A stretch of DNA of 64,000 nt from Bordetella ansorpii (GCF_900078315.1 NZ_FKBS01000006.1:62001-126000), one strand, 5' to 3'. Shown: positions 1 through 9,298, counted from the first letter of the stretch. Numbers and translations: made by a program. The notes: generated by a model from the letters alone, not told the origin.

Positions 1-1061
1 CCCGCTTCAAGGAGGTGGGCAACGACTGGAACAAGGTGGCCTTCAAGCCGTCGGGAACGGGGCCGTGGATGCTGGACAAGCTGGTGCCGCGCGAGCGCGC
101 CGAGATGGTCCGCAACCCCAACTACTGGGATCCCAAGCGTGTGCCGAAGTCGGACCGCCTGGTGCTGCGCACCATGCCCGATCCCAACACGCGCGTGGCC
201 GCGCTGCTGTCCAAGCAGGTCGATTGGGTCGAGGCCCCGCCGCCCGACACGCTGCCGCGCCTGAAGTCCGCCGGCATGCAGATCGTCACCAATATCTACC
301 CGCACAACTGGCCGTACATCCTCAGCTATTCCGAGGACTCGCCCTTCAGGGATATCCGCATCCGTAAAGCCGCCAACCTGGCCATCGATCGCAAGGGCCT
401 GTCCGAATTCCTGGGCGGCACGGCCATTCCGGCCGAAGGCATGATCGATCCGAAGCATCCTTGGTTCGGCAAGCCCGGCTTCAAGATCCGCTACGACCCG
501 GAAGAGGCGCTGCGCCTGATGAAGGAAGCGGGCTACAGCCCCGAGAAGCCGCTGCGCGTGAAGTTCGCCGTGTCCACCGCAGGCTCGGGCCAGATGCAGC
601 CGCTGCCGATGAACGAGTTCGTGCAGGAGAACCTGCGCGCCGTGGGCTTCGACGTGCAGTTGGACGTGATGGAGTGGGAAGCGCTGCGCTCGCATCGCCG
701 CGTCAGCTCCGATGCGCCTGAAAACAAGGGCATCAACGGCCTGAACAACAGCGTGGCCTATTGGGATCCCTACATCGGCCTGATCGGTCCGTCGTGGTCC
801 AAGACGCGCCCGCCGGTTGGCTACAACTGGGGCGGCTTCAAGGACAAGGAGGCCGATGAACTGGCCGCCGCCGCGCAGGTCGAGTTCGACCCCGCCAAGC
901 AGGACGCGCTGCTGGCCAGGCTGCACACGCGCATCGTCGACCAGGCCATGTGGATCTGGGTCGTGCATGACCTGAATCCGCGGGCGCTGGGGCCCAACGT
1001 GAAGGGCTTCGTGCAGGCGCAGAGCTGGTTCCAGGACCTGACCCCCGTGTCGGTCGAATAA
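1..1061 (+). CDS. ABC transporter substrate-binding protein, family 5 (peptide/nickel type), 5'-truncated by the window
   Basis: Reading frame is open from base 3 and the gene begins before the window, so only the C-terminal two thirds (about 350 residues) are seen. The sequence matches the SBP_bac_5 fold: a stretch around RKAANLAIDRKGL, where these proteins carry the second-lobe helix, and a typical tail ending in a tryptophan-rich segment. Such proteins capture oligopeptides or related solutes in the periplasm and hand them to a DppB/DppC-type channel. It is followed after 15 bp by the permease genes of the same operon, which fixes its role; the ligand cannot be read from sequence, though the downstream amidases suggest an amide-containing solute. 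The GTG at base 15 is an internal codon, not a start. Confidence 0.9.
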   Translation, partial: RFKEVGNDWNKVAFKPSGTGPWMLDKLVPRERAEMVRNPNYWDPKRVPKSDRLVLRTMPDPNTRVAALLSKQVDWVEAPPPDTLPRLKSAGMQIVTNIYPHNWPYILSYSEDSPFRDIRIRKAANLAIDRKGLSEFLGGTAIPAEGMIDPKHPWFGKPGFKIRYDPEEALRLMKEAGYSPEKPLRVKFAVSTAGSGQMQPLPMNEFVQENLRAVGFDVQLDVMEWEALRSHRRVSSDAPENKGINGLNNSVAYWDPYIGLIGPSWSKTRPPVGYNWGGFKDKEADELAAAAQVEFDPAKQDALLARLHTRIVDQAMWIWVVHDLNPRALGPNVKGFVQAQSWFQDLTPVSVE

Positions 1062-1076
1062 GCCGGGAGACCTCCC

Positions 1077-2000
1077 ATGCTGCGATACATCCTTCACCGC
1101 ATCCTGTACACGCTGCCCATCGCGCTGGGCGTGTCGCTGGTGTGCTTCGCGCTGGTGCACCTGTCGCCCGGCGACCCGCTCAGCTCGGTGCTGCCCGAGA
1201 ACGCTTCGCCGCAGGTGATCGCCCAGATCCGCTCGGCGTACGGCTTCGATCAGCCCTTGCCTGTGCAGTACCTGAAGTGGCTGGGCCGCGCCGTCACGGG
1301 CGACCTGGGCGCGTCGATCAAGAGCGGGCGCCCGGTGATGGAGGAGATCGCGCCGGCCATCGGCAACTCCGTCATCCTCGCGGCCGCCGCCATCGCGGTG
1401 GCCTTCGTGGGCGGCTGCGCGATGGGCGGCGTGGCCGGCTACTCGCGCTCGCGGGTACTGGACCGCGTCGTCACCGGCATGGCGGTGACGGGCGTATCGC
1501 TGCCGCATTACTGGGTCGGCATGGTGTTGATCGTGCTGTTCTCGGTCGAGCTGGGCTGGTTGCCAGCCTCGGGCATGGGCAACCTGGACTGGCAGCACAT
1601 GGTGCTGCCCACCGTGACGCTGGCGGTGATCCCCATGGGCATCATCGCGCGTTCGGTGCGGGCCTCGGTCATCGAAATCCGCAAGCAGGAATTCGTGCAG
1701 ACCCTTTATGCAAAGGGCCTGCGCGGCCCGCAGGTGCTGATGCACGTGGCCAAGAACGTGGCGCCCACCGTGATGGCCGTGATGGGCCTGCAGTTCGCCC
1801 AGATGCTGGGCGGCTCCATCCTGGTCGAGACGGTGTTCGCCTGGCCCGGCACGGGCTTCCTGCTGAACTCGGCCATCTTCACGCGAGACCTGCCCATCCT
1901 GCAGGGCACGATCCTCGTGCTGGCCTCGCTGTTCGTCTTGATGAACCTGATTGTCGACGTGCTGCAGATGGTCGTCGATCCGCGCGTCAAGCGCATCTGA
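1077..2000 (+). CDS. ABC transporter permease, DppB/OppB type
   Basis: A 307-residue inner-membrane permease of the binding-protein-dependent transport family, usual length for DppB. It has the typical first membrane segment (YILHRILYTLPIALGVS), the early motif HLSPGDP, and near residue 210 the cytoplasmic EAA loop (YAKGLRGPQVLMHVAKN) that contacts the ATPases. About six membrane segments are visible. It starts with ATG after a GGGAGACCTCC-like purine-rich stretch, 15 bp after the binding-protein gene, and is followed closely by its DppC-type partner. Substrate specificity unknown. Confidence 0.93.
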   Translation: MLRYILHRILYTLPIALGVSLVCFALVHLSPGDPLSSVLPENASPQVIAQIRSAYGFDQPLPVQYLKWLGRAVTGDLGASIKSGRPVMEEIAPAIGNSVILAAAAIAVAFVGGCAMGGVAGYSRSRVLDRVVTGMAVTGVSLPHYWVGMVLIVLFSVELGWLPASGMGNLDWQHMVLPTVTLAVIPMGIIARSVRASVIEIRKQEFVQTLYAKGLRGPQVLMHVAKNVAPTVMAVMGLQFAQMLGGSILVETVFAWPGTGFLLNSAIFTRDLPILQGTILVLASLFVLMNLIVDVLQMVVDPRVKRI

Positions 2001-2013
2001 ACGAGAGCGCACC

Positions 2014-2919
2014 ATGACTTCCAACACCGCAACCGCCGGCGCCGCGCCGATTGCCGCGCCCGTGGCGTTCCGCCGGCCCAGCCGGGGCTTCTGGCATACC
2101 GTGGGCCGCCGCCTGGCGCGCGATCCCGTCACGCTGGTCTGTGGCTGCATCCTGCTGACCATCATCGGCCTGGCGGTCTTCGCGCCGTGGCTGGGCCTGG
2201 ATGATCCCTTCAAGATGAGCATGGTCCGGCGCCTGAAGCCGTTCGGCTACCAAGGGCATCTGCTGGGCACCGATGAACTGGGCCGCGACATGCTGTCGCG
2301 CCTGATCCACGGCGGCCGCCTGTCGCTGTTCCTGGGCTTCACGCCTGTCGTGCTGGCCACGTGCATCGGCGGCGCGATGGGCGTCATCGCGGGCTATGCG
2401 GGCGGACGCTGGAACATGGTCATCATGCGCCTGATCGACGTGTTCTACGCGTTCCCGTCGGTGCTGCTGGCCGTGGCCATATCGGGGGCGCTGGGCGCGG
2501 GCCTGCTGAACAGCATCGTCGCGTTGACGCTGGTCTTCATTCCGCCCATCGCGCGCATCGCGGAAAGCGTCACCACGCAGGTGCGCACGCAGGACTACGT
2601 GGAAGCCGCGCGCGCCACCGGCGCCTCGGCGCTGCGCATCATCCGCGGCCACGTGCTGTCCAACGTCACCGGCCCCATCCTGGTGTACGCCTCCAGCCTG
2701 ATCAGCGTCAGCATCGTCATCTCTTCGGGCCTGAGCTTCCTGGGCCTGGGCGTCAGCCCGCCCAACGCGGAATGGGGCCTGATGCTCAATGCGTTGCGCC
2801 AGGCCATCTACGTATCCCCCGTCGCCGCCATCCTGCCCGGCGTGATGATTTTCGTGACCTCGATGTGCTGCAGCCTGATGAGCGACGGCCTGCGCAGCGC
2901 GATGGACGTCAAGGCCTGA
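2014..2919 (+). CDS. ABC transporter permease, DppC/OppC type
   Basis: A 301-residue membrane permease pairing with the gene before it. The N-terminus has the OppC_N-like segment, then a GTDELGRDMLSR motif near residue 90 that is diagnostic for DppC/OppC subunits, and an EAA loop (EAARATGASALRIIRGHVL) near residue 200. The ATG at 2014 is preferred to an upstream in-frame ATG at 1951 because the latter lies deep inside the preceding gene and the extra residues do not resemble the family. Gap to the preceding stop is 13 bp and to the next gene 12 bp, so co-transcription is likely. Confidence 0.92.
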   Translation: MTSNTATAGAAPIAAPVAFRRPSRGFWHTVGRRLARDPVTLVCGCILLTIIGLAVFAPWLGLDDPFKMSMVRRLKPFGYQGHLLGTDELGRDMLSRLIHGGRLSLFLGFTPVVLATCIGGAMGVIAGYAGGRWNMVIMRLIDVFYAFPSVLLAVAISGALGAGLLNSIVALTLVFIPPIARIAESVTTQVRTQDYVEAARATGASALRIIRGHVLSNVTGPILVYASSLISVSIVISSGLSFLGLGVSPPNAEWGLMLNALRQAIYVSPVAAILPGVMIFVTSMCCSLMSDGLRSAMDVKA

Positions 2920-2931
2920 TCGGAGACCGCC

Positions 2932-4077
2932 ATGTTTGCACGACTGAAGAACGCTGCCGTTGCCAAACCCGTTTCGGTCGATGACGGGTTGCGGTTGCTG
3001 GACAAGCAGGATGACCGCCGTGATCGCGGCGGCCCCGCGCAGCCGATGCTGATCGTGCGCGACCTGAAGAAGCACTTCGAGATCGGCGGCGGCGCGCTGC
3101 TGAGAGGGCAGAAGACCGCGGTGCGCGCCGTCGACGGCGTGAGCTTCGAGGTGGCCAAGGGCGAGACCCTGGGTATCGTCGGCGAGTCGGGTTGCGGCAA
3201 GTCGACCACCGCGCGCCTGTTGATGCACCTGATCGAGCCGGACTCGGGCTCGCTGATCTTCGACGGCGATGAAGTGGCCGGCGTGCGCGGCATCAGCGTG
3301 CGCGACCTGCGCCTGCACATGCAGATGGTGTTCCAGGACAGCTATGCGTCGTTGAATCCGCGCCTGACCATCGCCGACAGCATCGCCTTCGGCCCGGCTG
3401 TGGCCGGCATGGCGCGCACGCAGGCACGCCATCGCGCACTGAGCCTGCTGCGCATGGTGGGGCTGGAGCCCGGCACTTTCGCGCAGCGCTATCCGCATGA
3501 ACTGTCCGGTGGCCAGCGGCAACGCGTGAACATCGCGCGAGCGCTGGCCATGGGGCCGCGCCTGCTGATCCTGGACGAGTCGGTGTCCGCGCTGGACAAG
3601 TCCGTCGAGGCGCAGGTGCTGAACCTGTTGCGGCAGCTCAAGCGAGAACTGGGGCTGACCTATCTGTTCATCTCGCACGACCTGAACGTGGTGCAGTACG
3701 TCAGCGACCGCGTGCTGGTGATGTACCTGGGGCAGGTGGTCGAGTCCGGTCCCGTCGATGCGATCTACGGCGGCGCGCGCCATCCGTACACCGCCGCGCT
3801 GCTGGCCTCGCGGCCATCGATGGATCCGCGCCGCCGCGTCACGCAGCCGCCGCTGTCGGGTGATCCGCCCAATCCCATCGACCCGCCCAGCGGCTGCCGC
3901 TTCCGCACGCGCTGTCCGCGCGCGCAGGAACGCTGCGCGCAAGAGGTTCCGCTGCTGATGCCTTCGCCGGATGTCGAAGGCCATATGGCTGCCTGCCACT
4001 TTCCGTTGACGCAAAGCCGGATGCCGCGTGTGGCGACGCCGCGCATCACGACGCCGCATGCCAGCGCCGCAGCCTGA
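2932..4077 (+). CDS. ABC transporter ATP-binding protein, DppF/OppF type
   Basis: A 381-residue ATPase of an oligopeptide-type importer. Walker A GESGCGKST lies at about residues 84-92, the signature LSGGQRQRV near 190, and Walker B reads LLILDESVSALD, with Ser where most homologues have Pro after the catalytic Glu. The C-terminus has the oligo_HPY extension with the cysteine cluster CRFRTRCPRAQERC that typifies Opp/Dpp ATPases. An N-terminal extension of about 40 residues before the ATPase domain is longer than usual. It couples ATP hydrolysis to transport through the two preceding permeases. Confidence 0.92.
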   Translation: MFARLKNAAVAKPVSVDDGLRLLDKQDDRRDRGGPAQPMLIVRDLKKHFEIGGGALLRGQKTAVRAVDGVSFEVAKGETLGIVGESGCGKSTTARLLMHLIEPDSGSLIFDGDEVAGVRGISVRDLRLHMQMVFQDSYASLNPRLTIADSIAFGPAVAGMARTQARHRALSLLRMVGLEPGTFAQRYPHELSGGQRQRVNIARALAMGPRLLILDESVSALDKSVEAQVLNLLRQLKRELGLTYLFISHDLNVVQYVSDRVLVMYLGQVVESGPVDAIYGGARHPYTAALLASRPSMDPRRRVTQPPLSGDPPNPIDPPSGCRFRTRCPRAQERCAQEVPLLMPSPDVEGHMAACHFPLTQSRMPRVATPRITTPHASAAA

Positions 4078-4090
4078 CCGGAGAACCGCG

Positions 4091-5125
4091 ATGCAAGAAT
4101 CCACGAATGCCTCACGCGCGCCGCTGGTCGACGTGCAAGACCTGTCCGTGCGCTTCATCACCCGCGACATGAACGTGCCGGTGGTCAGCGGCGTGTCGTT
4201 CTCGCTGGCGCAAGGGGAAGTGCTTTGCCTGCTGGGCGAGTCCGGTTCCGGCAAGAGCGTCACGCTGCGTGCGCTGATGCGCCTGTTGCCGCCCAGCGCG
4301 CAGTTGTCGGGCAAGGTGAACGTCGGCGGCGTCGACGTGCTGAACCTGCCGCGCAAGAAGTTGCCCGACATCCGCGGTTCGCTGATCTCGATGATCTTCC
4401 AGGAGCCGTTGACGGCGTTGGACCCGGTCTACACCATCGGCCAGCAGATCGCAGAGACCGTCGTGCGCCACGATGGCGTCAGCCATCGCGATGCCATGAA
4501 GCGTGCGCTGGAACTGCTGGAGCTGGTGCAGATTCCTTCGGCCACGCGCCGGCTGGCGGCGTATCCTCACGAGTTGTCCGGCGGCCTGCGCCAGCGGGCG
4601 ATGATCGCGTTGGCGCTGTCGTGCCGGCCCAAGCTGCTGTTGGCCGACGAACCCACCACGGCGCTGGATGCTACCGTGCAGATCCAGGTGCTGCTGCTGA
4701 TCCGCGAGTTGCAGAAAGAATTGGGCATGGCCACCATCTTCGTCACGCACGATCTGGGCGTGGCGTGCGAGGTGTCCGACAAGGTCGCCGTGATGTATGC
4801 CGGCCGCTTCGCGGAAACGGGTTCCATCGAGGACATCATGGATCGCGCCGCGCATCCCTATACCCAGGGCCTGCTGCGCTCGACGGTGTCGGGTGATGAC
4901 CGCGAGCAGGATCTCGTGCCGATTCCGGGCGCGCCGCCCGACCTGACCGCGTTGCCGCCCGGCTGCACCTTCGCGCCGCGCTGCCCCTCGCACCGGCCCG
5001 AATGCGATGCGGGCGTGCCCGCCATGATCGGCATGGGCGCACACCGCGCGCGCTGCGTGCTGGCGCCGAGTCGACTGATGCAAGGCCCCGCCAACGCCTA
5101 CGCAACGGATGCGGCATGCCGGTGA
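4091..5125 (+). CDS. ABC transporter ATP-binding protein, DppD/OppD type
   Basis: A 344-residue ATPase, partner of the preceding one. Walker A GESGSGKS at about residues 49-56, signature LSGGLRQRA, Walker B LLADEPTTALD, H-loop VTHDLGV, and the C-terminal oligo_HPY cysteine motif (CTFAPRCPSHRPEC). The ATG at 4091, preceded by a GGAGAACC ribosome-binding site, is chosen over an in-frame ATG at 4028 inside the upstream gene. The gene order binding protein-B-C-F-D is complete, so the transporter should be functional. Its last codons overlap the start of the AbrB-type gene. Confidence 0.92.
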   Translation: MQESTNASRAPLVDVQDLSVRFITRDMNVPVVSGVSFSLAQGEVLCLLGESGSGKSVTLRALMRLLPPSAQLSGKVNVGGVDVLNLPRKKLPDIRGSLISMIFQEPLTALDPVYTIGQQIAETVVRHDGVSHRDAMKRALELLELVQIPSATRRLAAYPHELSGGLRQRAMIALALSCRPKLLLADEPTTALDATVQIQVLLLIRELQKELGMATIFVTHDLGVACEVSDKVAVMYAGRFAETGSIEDIMDRAAHPYTQGLLRSTVSGDDREQDLVPIPGAPPDLTALPPGCTFAPRCPSHRPECDAGVPAMIGMGAHRARCVLAPSRLMQGPANAYATDAACR

Positions 5126-6213
5126 TCAGCGCTGGCCTGGTGGCGCGTGCCGCCGCTACATATGCGGGCGCGGCGCTGGCGGGTTGGCTGTTCTCCCGCC
5201 TGCACGTGCCGCTGCCGTGGATGCTGGGGCCCGTCGTCATCACGGCCATCGCCTCGCTATCGGGCCTGCGCGTGGCGGGCTGGGCCGGGTTGCGCAGCGC
5301 GGGCCTGATCGTGGTCGGTACCACGCTGGGCCTGTATTTCACGCCCGAGGCCGCGCGGCAACTGCTCGATCATGTGCCGTTGATCCTGGCGGCGGTATTC
5401 GCCACGGTGCTCATCGCCTGCGCCGCGTCGCTGCTGCTGACGCGCACCAGCGGCATCGATCGCGTCACCGCATTTTTCTGCAGCGTGCCGGGAGGCCCCG
5501 CGGAAATGTGCATGCTGGCCAGCCGCTATGGCGGCGAGCCGGTGCCCATCGCGGTGTCGCAGATGCTGCGCATCGTGGTCTTGGTGATGGTGCTGCCCGC
5601 CGCGCTGACCTTCGGCGGCGCCGGGCGCGGTCCGGCGCCCGCGCCGGAAGCCTTGACCAGCCTGGGCTTGCTGGAGCTGGGCCTGTTGCTGGCCGGATCC
5701 ACCGCCGCCACTTTCGCGGCCACGCGCGCCGGGGTGCGCAGCGCCTGGCTGCTGGTGCCGCTGGCGTGCGCGATTGCCGCCACCTTGTCGGGTTGGGCGC
5801 CGCCCGCCATGCCCTCCGTGCTGGCCGCGGCCGCGCAGGTCTGCATCGGTACGCAACTGGGCCTGGCGTTTCGCCGGCAGGAACTGATGGCCGTGCGCCG
5901 AGCGTTGCCGGCGATCCTGTTGAACGTCGGCATCCTGGCCGCCGGCTGCGCCGCCGTGGCCGCCCTGTTGGCCGTTGTGTCCGGCGCCTCGCTTGCCGCG
6001 TTGGTGCTGGCCACCGCGCCCGGCGGCGTCACCGAGATGTGCCTGACCGCGCGCTCGCTGGGCCTGGAGGTGCCGCTGGTCGTGGGCTTTCACATCTGCC
6101 GAGTCTTCATCGTGGTGTCCGCCACGCCCTGGCTGTTTGCCGCGATGCGGCGCATCGGCCTGATCGAACTGCCCCACCCATTGCCTGATTCGTCCCGAGG
6201 AGCGCACCCATGA
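5116..6213 (+). CDS. AbrB-family membrane protein (putative ammonia monooxygenase/AbrB duplication family)
   Basis: A 365-residue polytopic membrane protein made of two similar halves, each with a glycine-rich segment of the kind PWMLGP (near residue 34) and PGGxxEMC. The latter occurs twice: PGGPAEMCML near residue 130 and PGGVTEMCLT near residue 300. This is the PF05145 family, annotated as AbrB or ammonia monooxygenase-like; the best characterised member regulates gidA-like functions only by name and the family's transport role is unproved. ATG at 5116 overlaps the previous stop (ATGCCGGTGA), and its own stop overlaps the amidase start as ATGA, so it is translationally coupled into the amide/peptide operon. 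An exporter for amidase products is inference. Confidence 0.82.
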   Translation: MPVISAGLVARAAATYAGAALAGWLFSRLHVPLPWMLGPVVITAIASLSGLRVAGWAGLRSAGLIVVGTTLGLYFTPEAARQLLDHVPLILAAVFATVLIACAASLLLTRTSGIDRVTAFFCSVPGGPAEMCMLASRYGGEPVPIAVSQMLRIVVLVMVLPAALTFGGAGRGPAPAPEALTSLGLLELGLLLAGSTAATFAATRAGVRSAWLLVPLACAIAATLSGWAPPAMPSVLAAAAQVCIGTQLGLAFRRQELMAVRRALPAILLNVGILAAGCAAVAALLAVVSGASLAALVLATAPGGVTEMCLTARSLGLEVPLVVGFHICRVFIVVSATPWLFAAMRRIGLIELPHPLPDSSRGAHP

Positions 6214-7613
6214 GTGCCGAACTGTTCCACCTGTCCGCCGGCGAGGCCGGCCGCCTGATACAAGCCCGCAAGCTGTCGCCGGTCGAACTGGTGGATGCTT
6301 TCCTGGCCCGTATCGAGGCGATCGACGGCCGCCTGAAAAGCTATCTGCTGGTGACCGCCGACGCCGCGCGCGACGCGGCCCGCAAGGCCGAGGCAGACAT
6401 CATGGCGGGCCGCTGGCGCGGGCCGCTGCACGGCATTCCGTATGCGGTGAAGGATAACTACTACACGCGTGGCGTGCGCACCTGCGCGGCCTCGCGCCTG
6501 CTGCTGGATTTCGTGCCCGACCACGACGCTGCCGCCATCGAGAAGCTCGACGCGGCCGGCGCCATCTTGCTGGGCAAGCTGAACACCTGGGAGTACGGCA
6601 CCGGCAACGGCGGCGTGTATTTCGACCTGCCGTTCGAGCCGGCCCGCAACCCGTGGAGCCTGGCGCACTCACCGGGCGGATCATCATCCGGCTCCGGCGC
6701 CTCGGTGGCCGCCGGCACAGCGATGGTGGCGCTCGGTTCGGATACCGGCGGTTCGGTGCGCCTGCCCGCCGCGGCGTGCGGCCTGCAGGGCATGAAGCCC
6801 ACGTATGGCCGCATCAGCCGCCACGGCATCCTGCCCAATTGCTATTCGCTGGATGTGCCTGGTGCGCTGACGTGGACAGTGGAGGACAGCGCCATCATGC
6901 TGCGCGCCCTGGCAGGCTACGACGTACGCGATCCCGGCAGCGCCGACGTGGCCGTGCCCGATTTCCTGGCGGGGTTGGGCGATGGCGTGCGCGGCATGAC
7001 CATCGGCGTGGTGCGCGACCTGGGCGACGCGGAATCGCTGGTGGATGCGGCCAATCGCCGCAACGTGGACGAGATGACGCGCGTGCTGGCCGAACAGGGC
7101 GCGCGCATCGTGGACATGGCCTTGCCCGCCCAGATCGCCGACTACAAGCGCGCCACCACCGTCATCAACTGGACCGAGTCGCTGTCGCTGCACGAGCAGG
7201 AGTTCATGACGCGCGCGGAGGACATGGGCTACGCGCTGCGCGAGAAGATGATGAGCGGCTTCCTGACGCGTTCGGTGGACTACCTGGCCGCGCAGCGCCG
7301 CCGCCGCGAGCTGACCGCCGCCACCGACCAGCTGGTGCGCAGCGTGGATGCGCTGGTGTTGCCCTGCGCCTTCCATACCGCCGCGCCCATCGACGACATC
7401 GAACGCGTCAAGGCCTATACCGCCGACACCGCGTGCCCGCCGTTCAACGCTTCGGGCCATCCCGCCATGGCCGTGTGCACGGGTTTCGACGAACAGGCCC
7501 TGCCGACCAATGCGCAGATCGTCGGCCGCTGGTTCGACGAGGCCACCGTCTTCAAGATCGCCCGCGCGTACGAGCAGGCCACGGGCTGGCGCGAAAACCG
7601 TCCCACGGTCTGA
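6210..7613 (+). CDS. Amidase-signature family hydrolase, first tandem copy
   Basis: A 467-residue amidase-signature enzyme hydrolysing amide bonds, probably cytoplasmic since no signal peptide is seen. The catalytic Ser-cisSer-Lys triad is intact: Lys81 in GIPYAVKDNYY, cis-Ser158 in PGGSSSGSG, nucleophile Ser182 in GSDTGGSVR. The 24-residue spacing between the two serines is that of the family. Starts at ATG overlapping the AbrB-type gene stop. It is closely similar along its length to the next gene, a tandem duplication. Context with a peptide-type importer suggests hydrolysis of an imported amide; substrate unknown. Confidence 0.92.
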   Translation: MSAELFHLSAGEAGRLIQARKLSPVELVDAFLARIEAIDGRLKSYLLVTADAARDAARKAEADIMAGRWRGPLHGIPYAVKDNYYTRGVRTCAASRLLLDFVPDHDAAAIEKLDAAGAILLGKLNTWEYGTGNGGVYFDLPFEPARNPWSLAHSPGGSSSGSGASVAAGTAMVALGSDTGGSVRLPAAACGLQGMKPTYGRISRHGILPNCYSLDVPGALTWTVEDSAIMLRALAGYDVRDPGSADVAVPDFLAGLGDGVRGMTIGVVRDLGDAESLVDAANRRNVDEMTRVLAEQGARIVDMALPAQIADYKRATTVINWTESLSLHEQEFMTRAEDMGYALREKMMSGFLTRSVDYLAAQRRRRELTAATDQLVRSVDALVLPCAFHTAAPIDDIERVKAYTADTACPPFNASGHPAMAVCTGFDEQALPTNAQIVGRWFDEATVFKIARAYEQATGWRENRPTV

Positions 7614-7624
7614 GAGGCATCGTC

Positions 7625-9043
7625 ATGGGAACCCGGGACATGGACGCTGGACTCTTTCACCTGACCGCGGGCGATGCGGGCCGCCTGATGCAGGCCCGCA
7701 AGCTGTCGCCCGTCGAACTGCTGGATGCATTCCTGTCGCGCATCGAGGCTGTCGATGGTCGCGTGAAAAGCTATCTGCTGGTGACCGCCGATGCCGCGCG
7801 CGACGCGGCCCGCCAAGCCGAGGCCGACATCATGGCGGGCCGTTGGCGCGGCCTGCTGCATGGCATTCCGTATGCGGTGAAGGACAACTACTACACGCGC
7901 GGCGTGCGCACCTGCGCGGCTTCGCGCCTGCTGATGGATTTCGTGCCCGAGCACGATGCCGCCGTGGTCGAGAAGCTCGACGGCGCGGGCGCGGTGATGC
8001 TGGGCAAGTTGAATACCTGGGAGTACGGCACCGGCAACGGCGGCGTGTACTTCGACCTGCCGTTCGATCCCGCCTGCAATCCGTGGGCGCTGGACCGCTT
8101 CACGGGCGGCTCGTCCACCGGCGCGGGCGCGTCGGTGGCGGCGGGCACCGCGATGATCGCCATGGGATCGGACACCACCGGTTCGGTGCGCCTGCCCGCG
8201 GCGGCGTGCGGCCTGCAGGGCATGAAACCCACGTATGGCCTGGTCAGCCGCTACGGCATCCTGCCCAATTGCTATTCGATGGACACGCCGGGTCCGCTGA
8301 CGTGGACGGTGGAAGACAGCGCCATCGTGCTGCGCGCCGTGGCCGGCCACGACAGCCGCGATCCCGCGTCCGGCAATCGCGCCGTGCCCGACTATCTGGC
8401 GGGCCTGGAAGACGGCGTGCGCGGCATGACCATCGGCGTCATCCGCGATTTCGGCGCAGAGGGTGAATATCTGGAACCCGCCAACCGCGAGGGCCTGGAG
8501 GACATGGTGCGCGTGCTGCGCGCCGAAGGCGCGCGCGTGATCGAGGTGACGCTGCCCGCGCCCATCCACGAGTACCGCAAGGTCACCTCGGTAATCAACT
8601 GGACCGAGTCCATGACGATCCACGAGGACGACCTGATGAAGCGCGGCGCCGACATGGGCTTCGCGCTGCGCGACAAGCTGATGTCCGGCTTCATGACGCG
8701 CGCCGTCGATTACCTGGCCGCGCAGCGCCGCCGCCGCGAACTGGCCGATGCCACCGACCAGCTGGTGCGCAGCGTCGATGCGCTGATCGCGCCGTGCGCC
8801 TTCCACGTCGCGCCCAGGTTCGCGGACAACGACGTGCTGCGCACGTTCACCAGCCAGAACGTGTGTCCGCCCTTCAACGCCTCGGGCCATCCGGCCATGA
8901 CGGTATGCACCGGCTTCGACGCCGACGGCTTGCCCACCAATGCGCAGGTCGTTGGCCGCTGGTTCGACGAAGCCACCGTATTCAAGGTTGCCCGTGCCTA
9001 CGAACGCGCCACGTCGTGGCGCGACAGGCGCCCGGTGCTGTAA
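7625..9043 (+). CDS. Amidase-signature family hydrolase, second tandem copy with altered oxyanion loop
   Basis: A 472-residue paralogue of the preceding gene, from an obvious tandem duplication (shared runs such as AVKDNYYTRGVRTCAASRLL). Triad residues are retained: Lys86, cis-Ser163 and Ser187. Two sites differ from copy one: TGGSSTGAG replaces PGGSSSGSG around the cis-serine, and GSDTTGSVR replaces GSDTGGSVR next to the nucleophile, replacing a normally conserved glycine by threonine. Start ATG at 7625 follows a GAGAGG ribosome-binding site; an in-frame ATG at 7640 is an alternative. The gap to the preceding gene is only 11 bp. The duplicate may have diverged in substrate. Confidence 0.9.
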   Translation: MGTRDMDAGLFHLTAGDAGRLMQARKLSPVELLDAFLSRIEAVDGRVKSYLLVTADAARDAARQAEADIMAGRWRGLLHGIPYAVKDNYYTRGVRTCAASRLLMDFVPEHDAAVVEKLDGAGAVMLGKLNTWEYGTGNGGVYFDLPFDPACNPWALDRFTGGSSTGAGASVAAGTAMIAMGSDTTGSVRLPAAACGLQGMKPTYGLVSRYGILPNCYSMDTPGPLTWTVEDSAIVLRAVAGHDSRDPASGNRAVPDYLAGLEDGVRGMTIGVIRDFGAEGEYLEPANREGLEDMVRVLRAEGARVIEVTLPAPIHEYRKVTSVINWTESMTIHEDDLMKRGADMGFALRDKLMSGFMTRAVDYLAAQRRRRELADATDQLVRSVDALIAPCAFHVAPRFADNDVLRTFTSQNVCPPFNASGHPAMTVCTGFDADGLPTNAQVVGRWFDEATVFKVARAYERATSWRDRRPVL

Positions 9044-9076
9044 CTCTCATCGTTCCATTCCTGGAGATCGTTCCTC

Positions 9077-9277
9077 ATGCCTACCCCGCCCAAAGAACTC
9101 TGGACCGTCGAAGAGATCGCCGCGCATTGCCGCCGCTTCGGCTTGTCGCTGCCCGAGCCGCTGATCAAGCGCATGCACGAGCTGTCCGCCAACGTATCGC
9201 AGACCGGCATGGATATCGCGCGCATGCCGACCAAGGATTGCGAGCCCGCGCTGACTTTCAAGATGCCCGTCGAGTAA
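9077..9277 (+). CDS. Small AtzG/GatC-like protein, putative amidase partner
   Basis: A 66-residue protein lying between two amidase genes in the same orientation, 33 bp after one and 21 bp before the other. The C-terminal pattern EPALTFKMP resembles the EPAxxFxP ending of AtzG (DUF4089) and GatC-like small subunits, which wrap around amidase-signature enzymes such as AtzE and GatA. It would then be an accessory subunit of one of the three amidases. The rest of the protein (an amphipathic helical region, LPEPLIKRMHELSANV) is too short to prove homology, so this is a context-supported guess. ATG at 9077 is the only good start. Confidence 0.55.
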   Translation: MPTPPKELWTVEEIAAHCRRFGLSLPEPLIKRMHELSANVSQTGMDIARMPTKDCEPALTFKMPVE

Positions 9278-9298
9278 CCCACGCCACAAGGAACCGCC

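Noticed and set aside
1987-4371. A long minus-strand open frame of about 794 codons
   Set aside because: It is antisense to clear permease and ATPase genes; its composition is repetitive and has no recognisable family.
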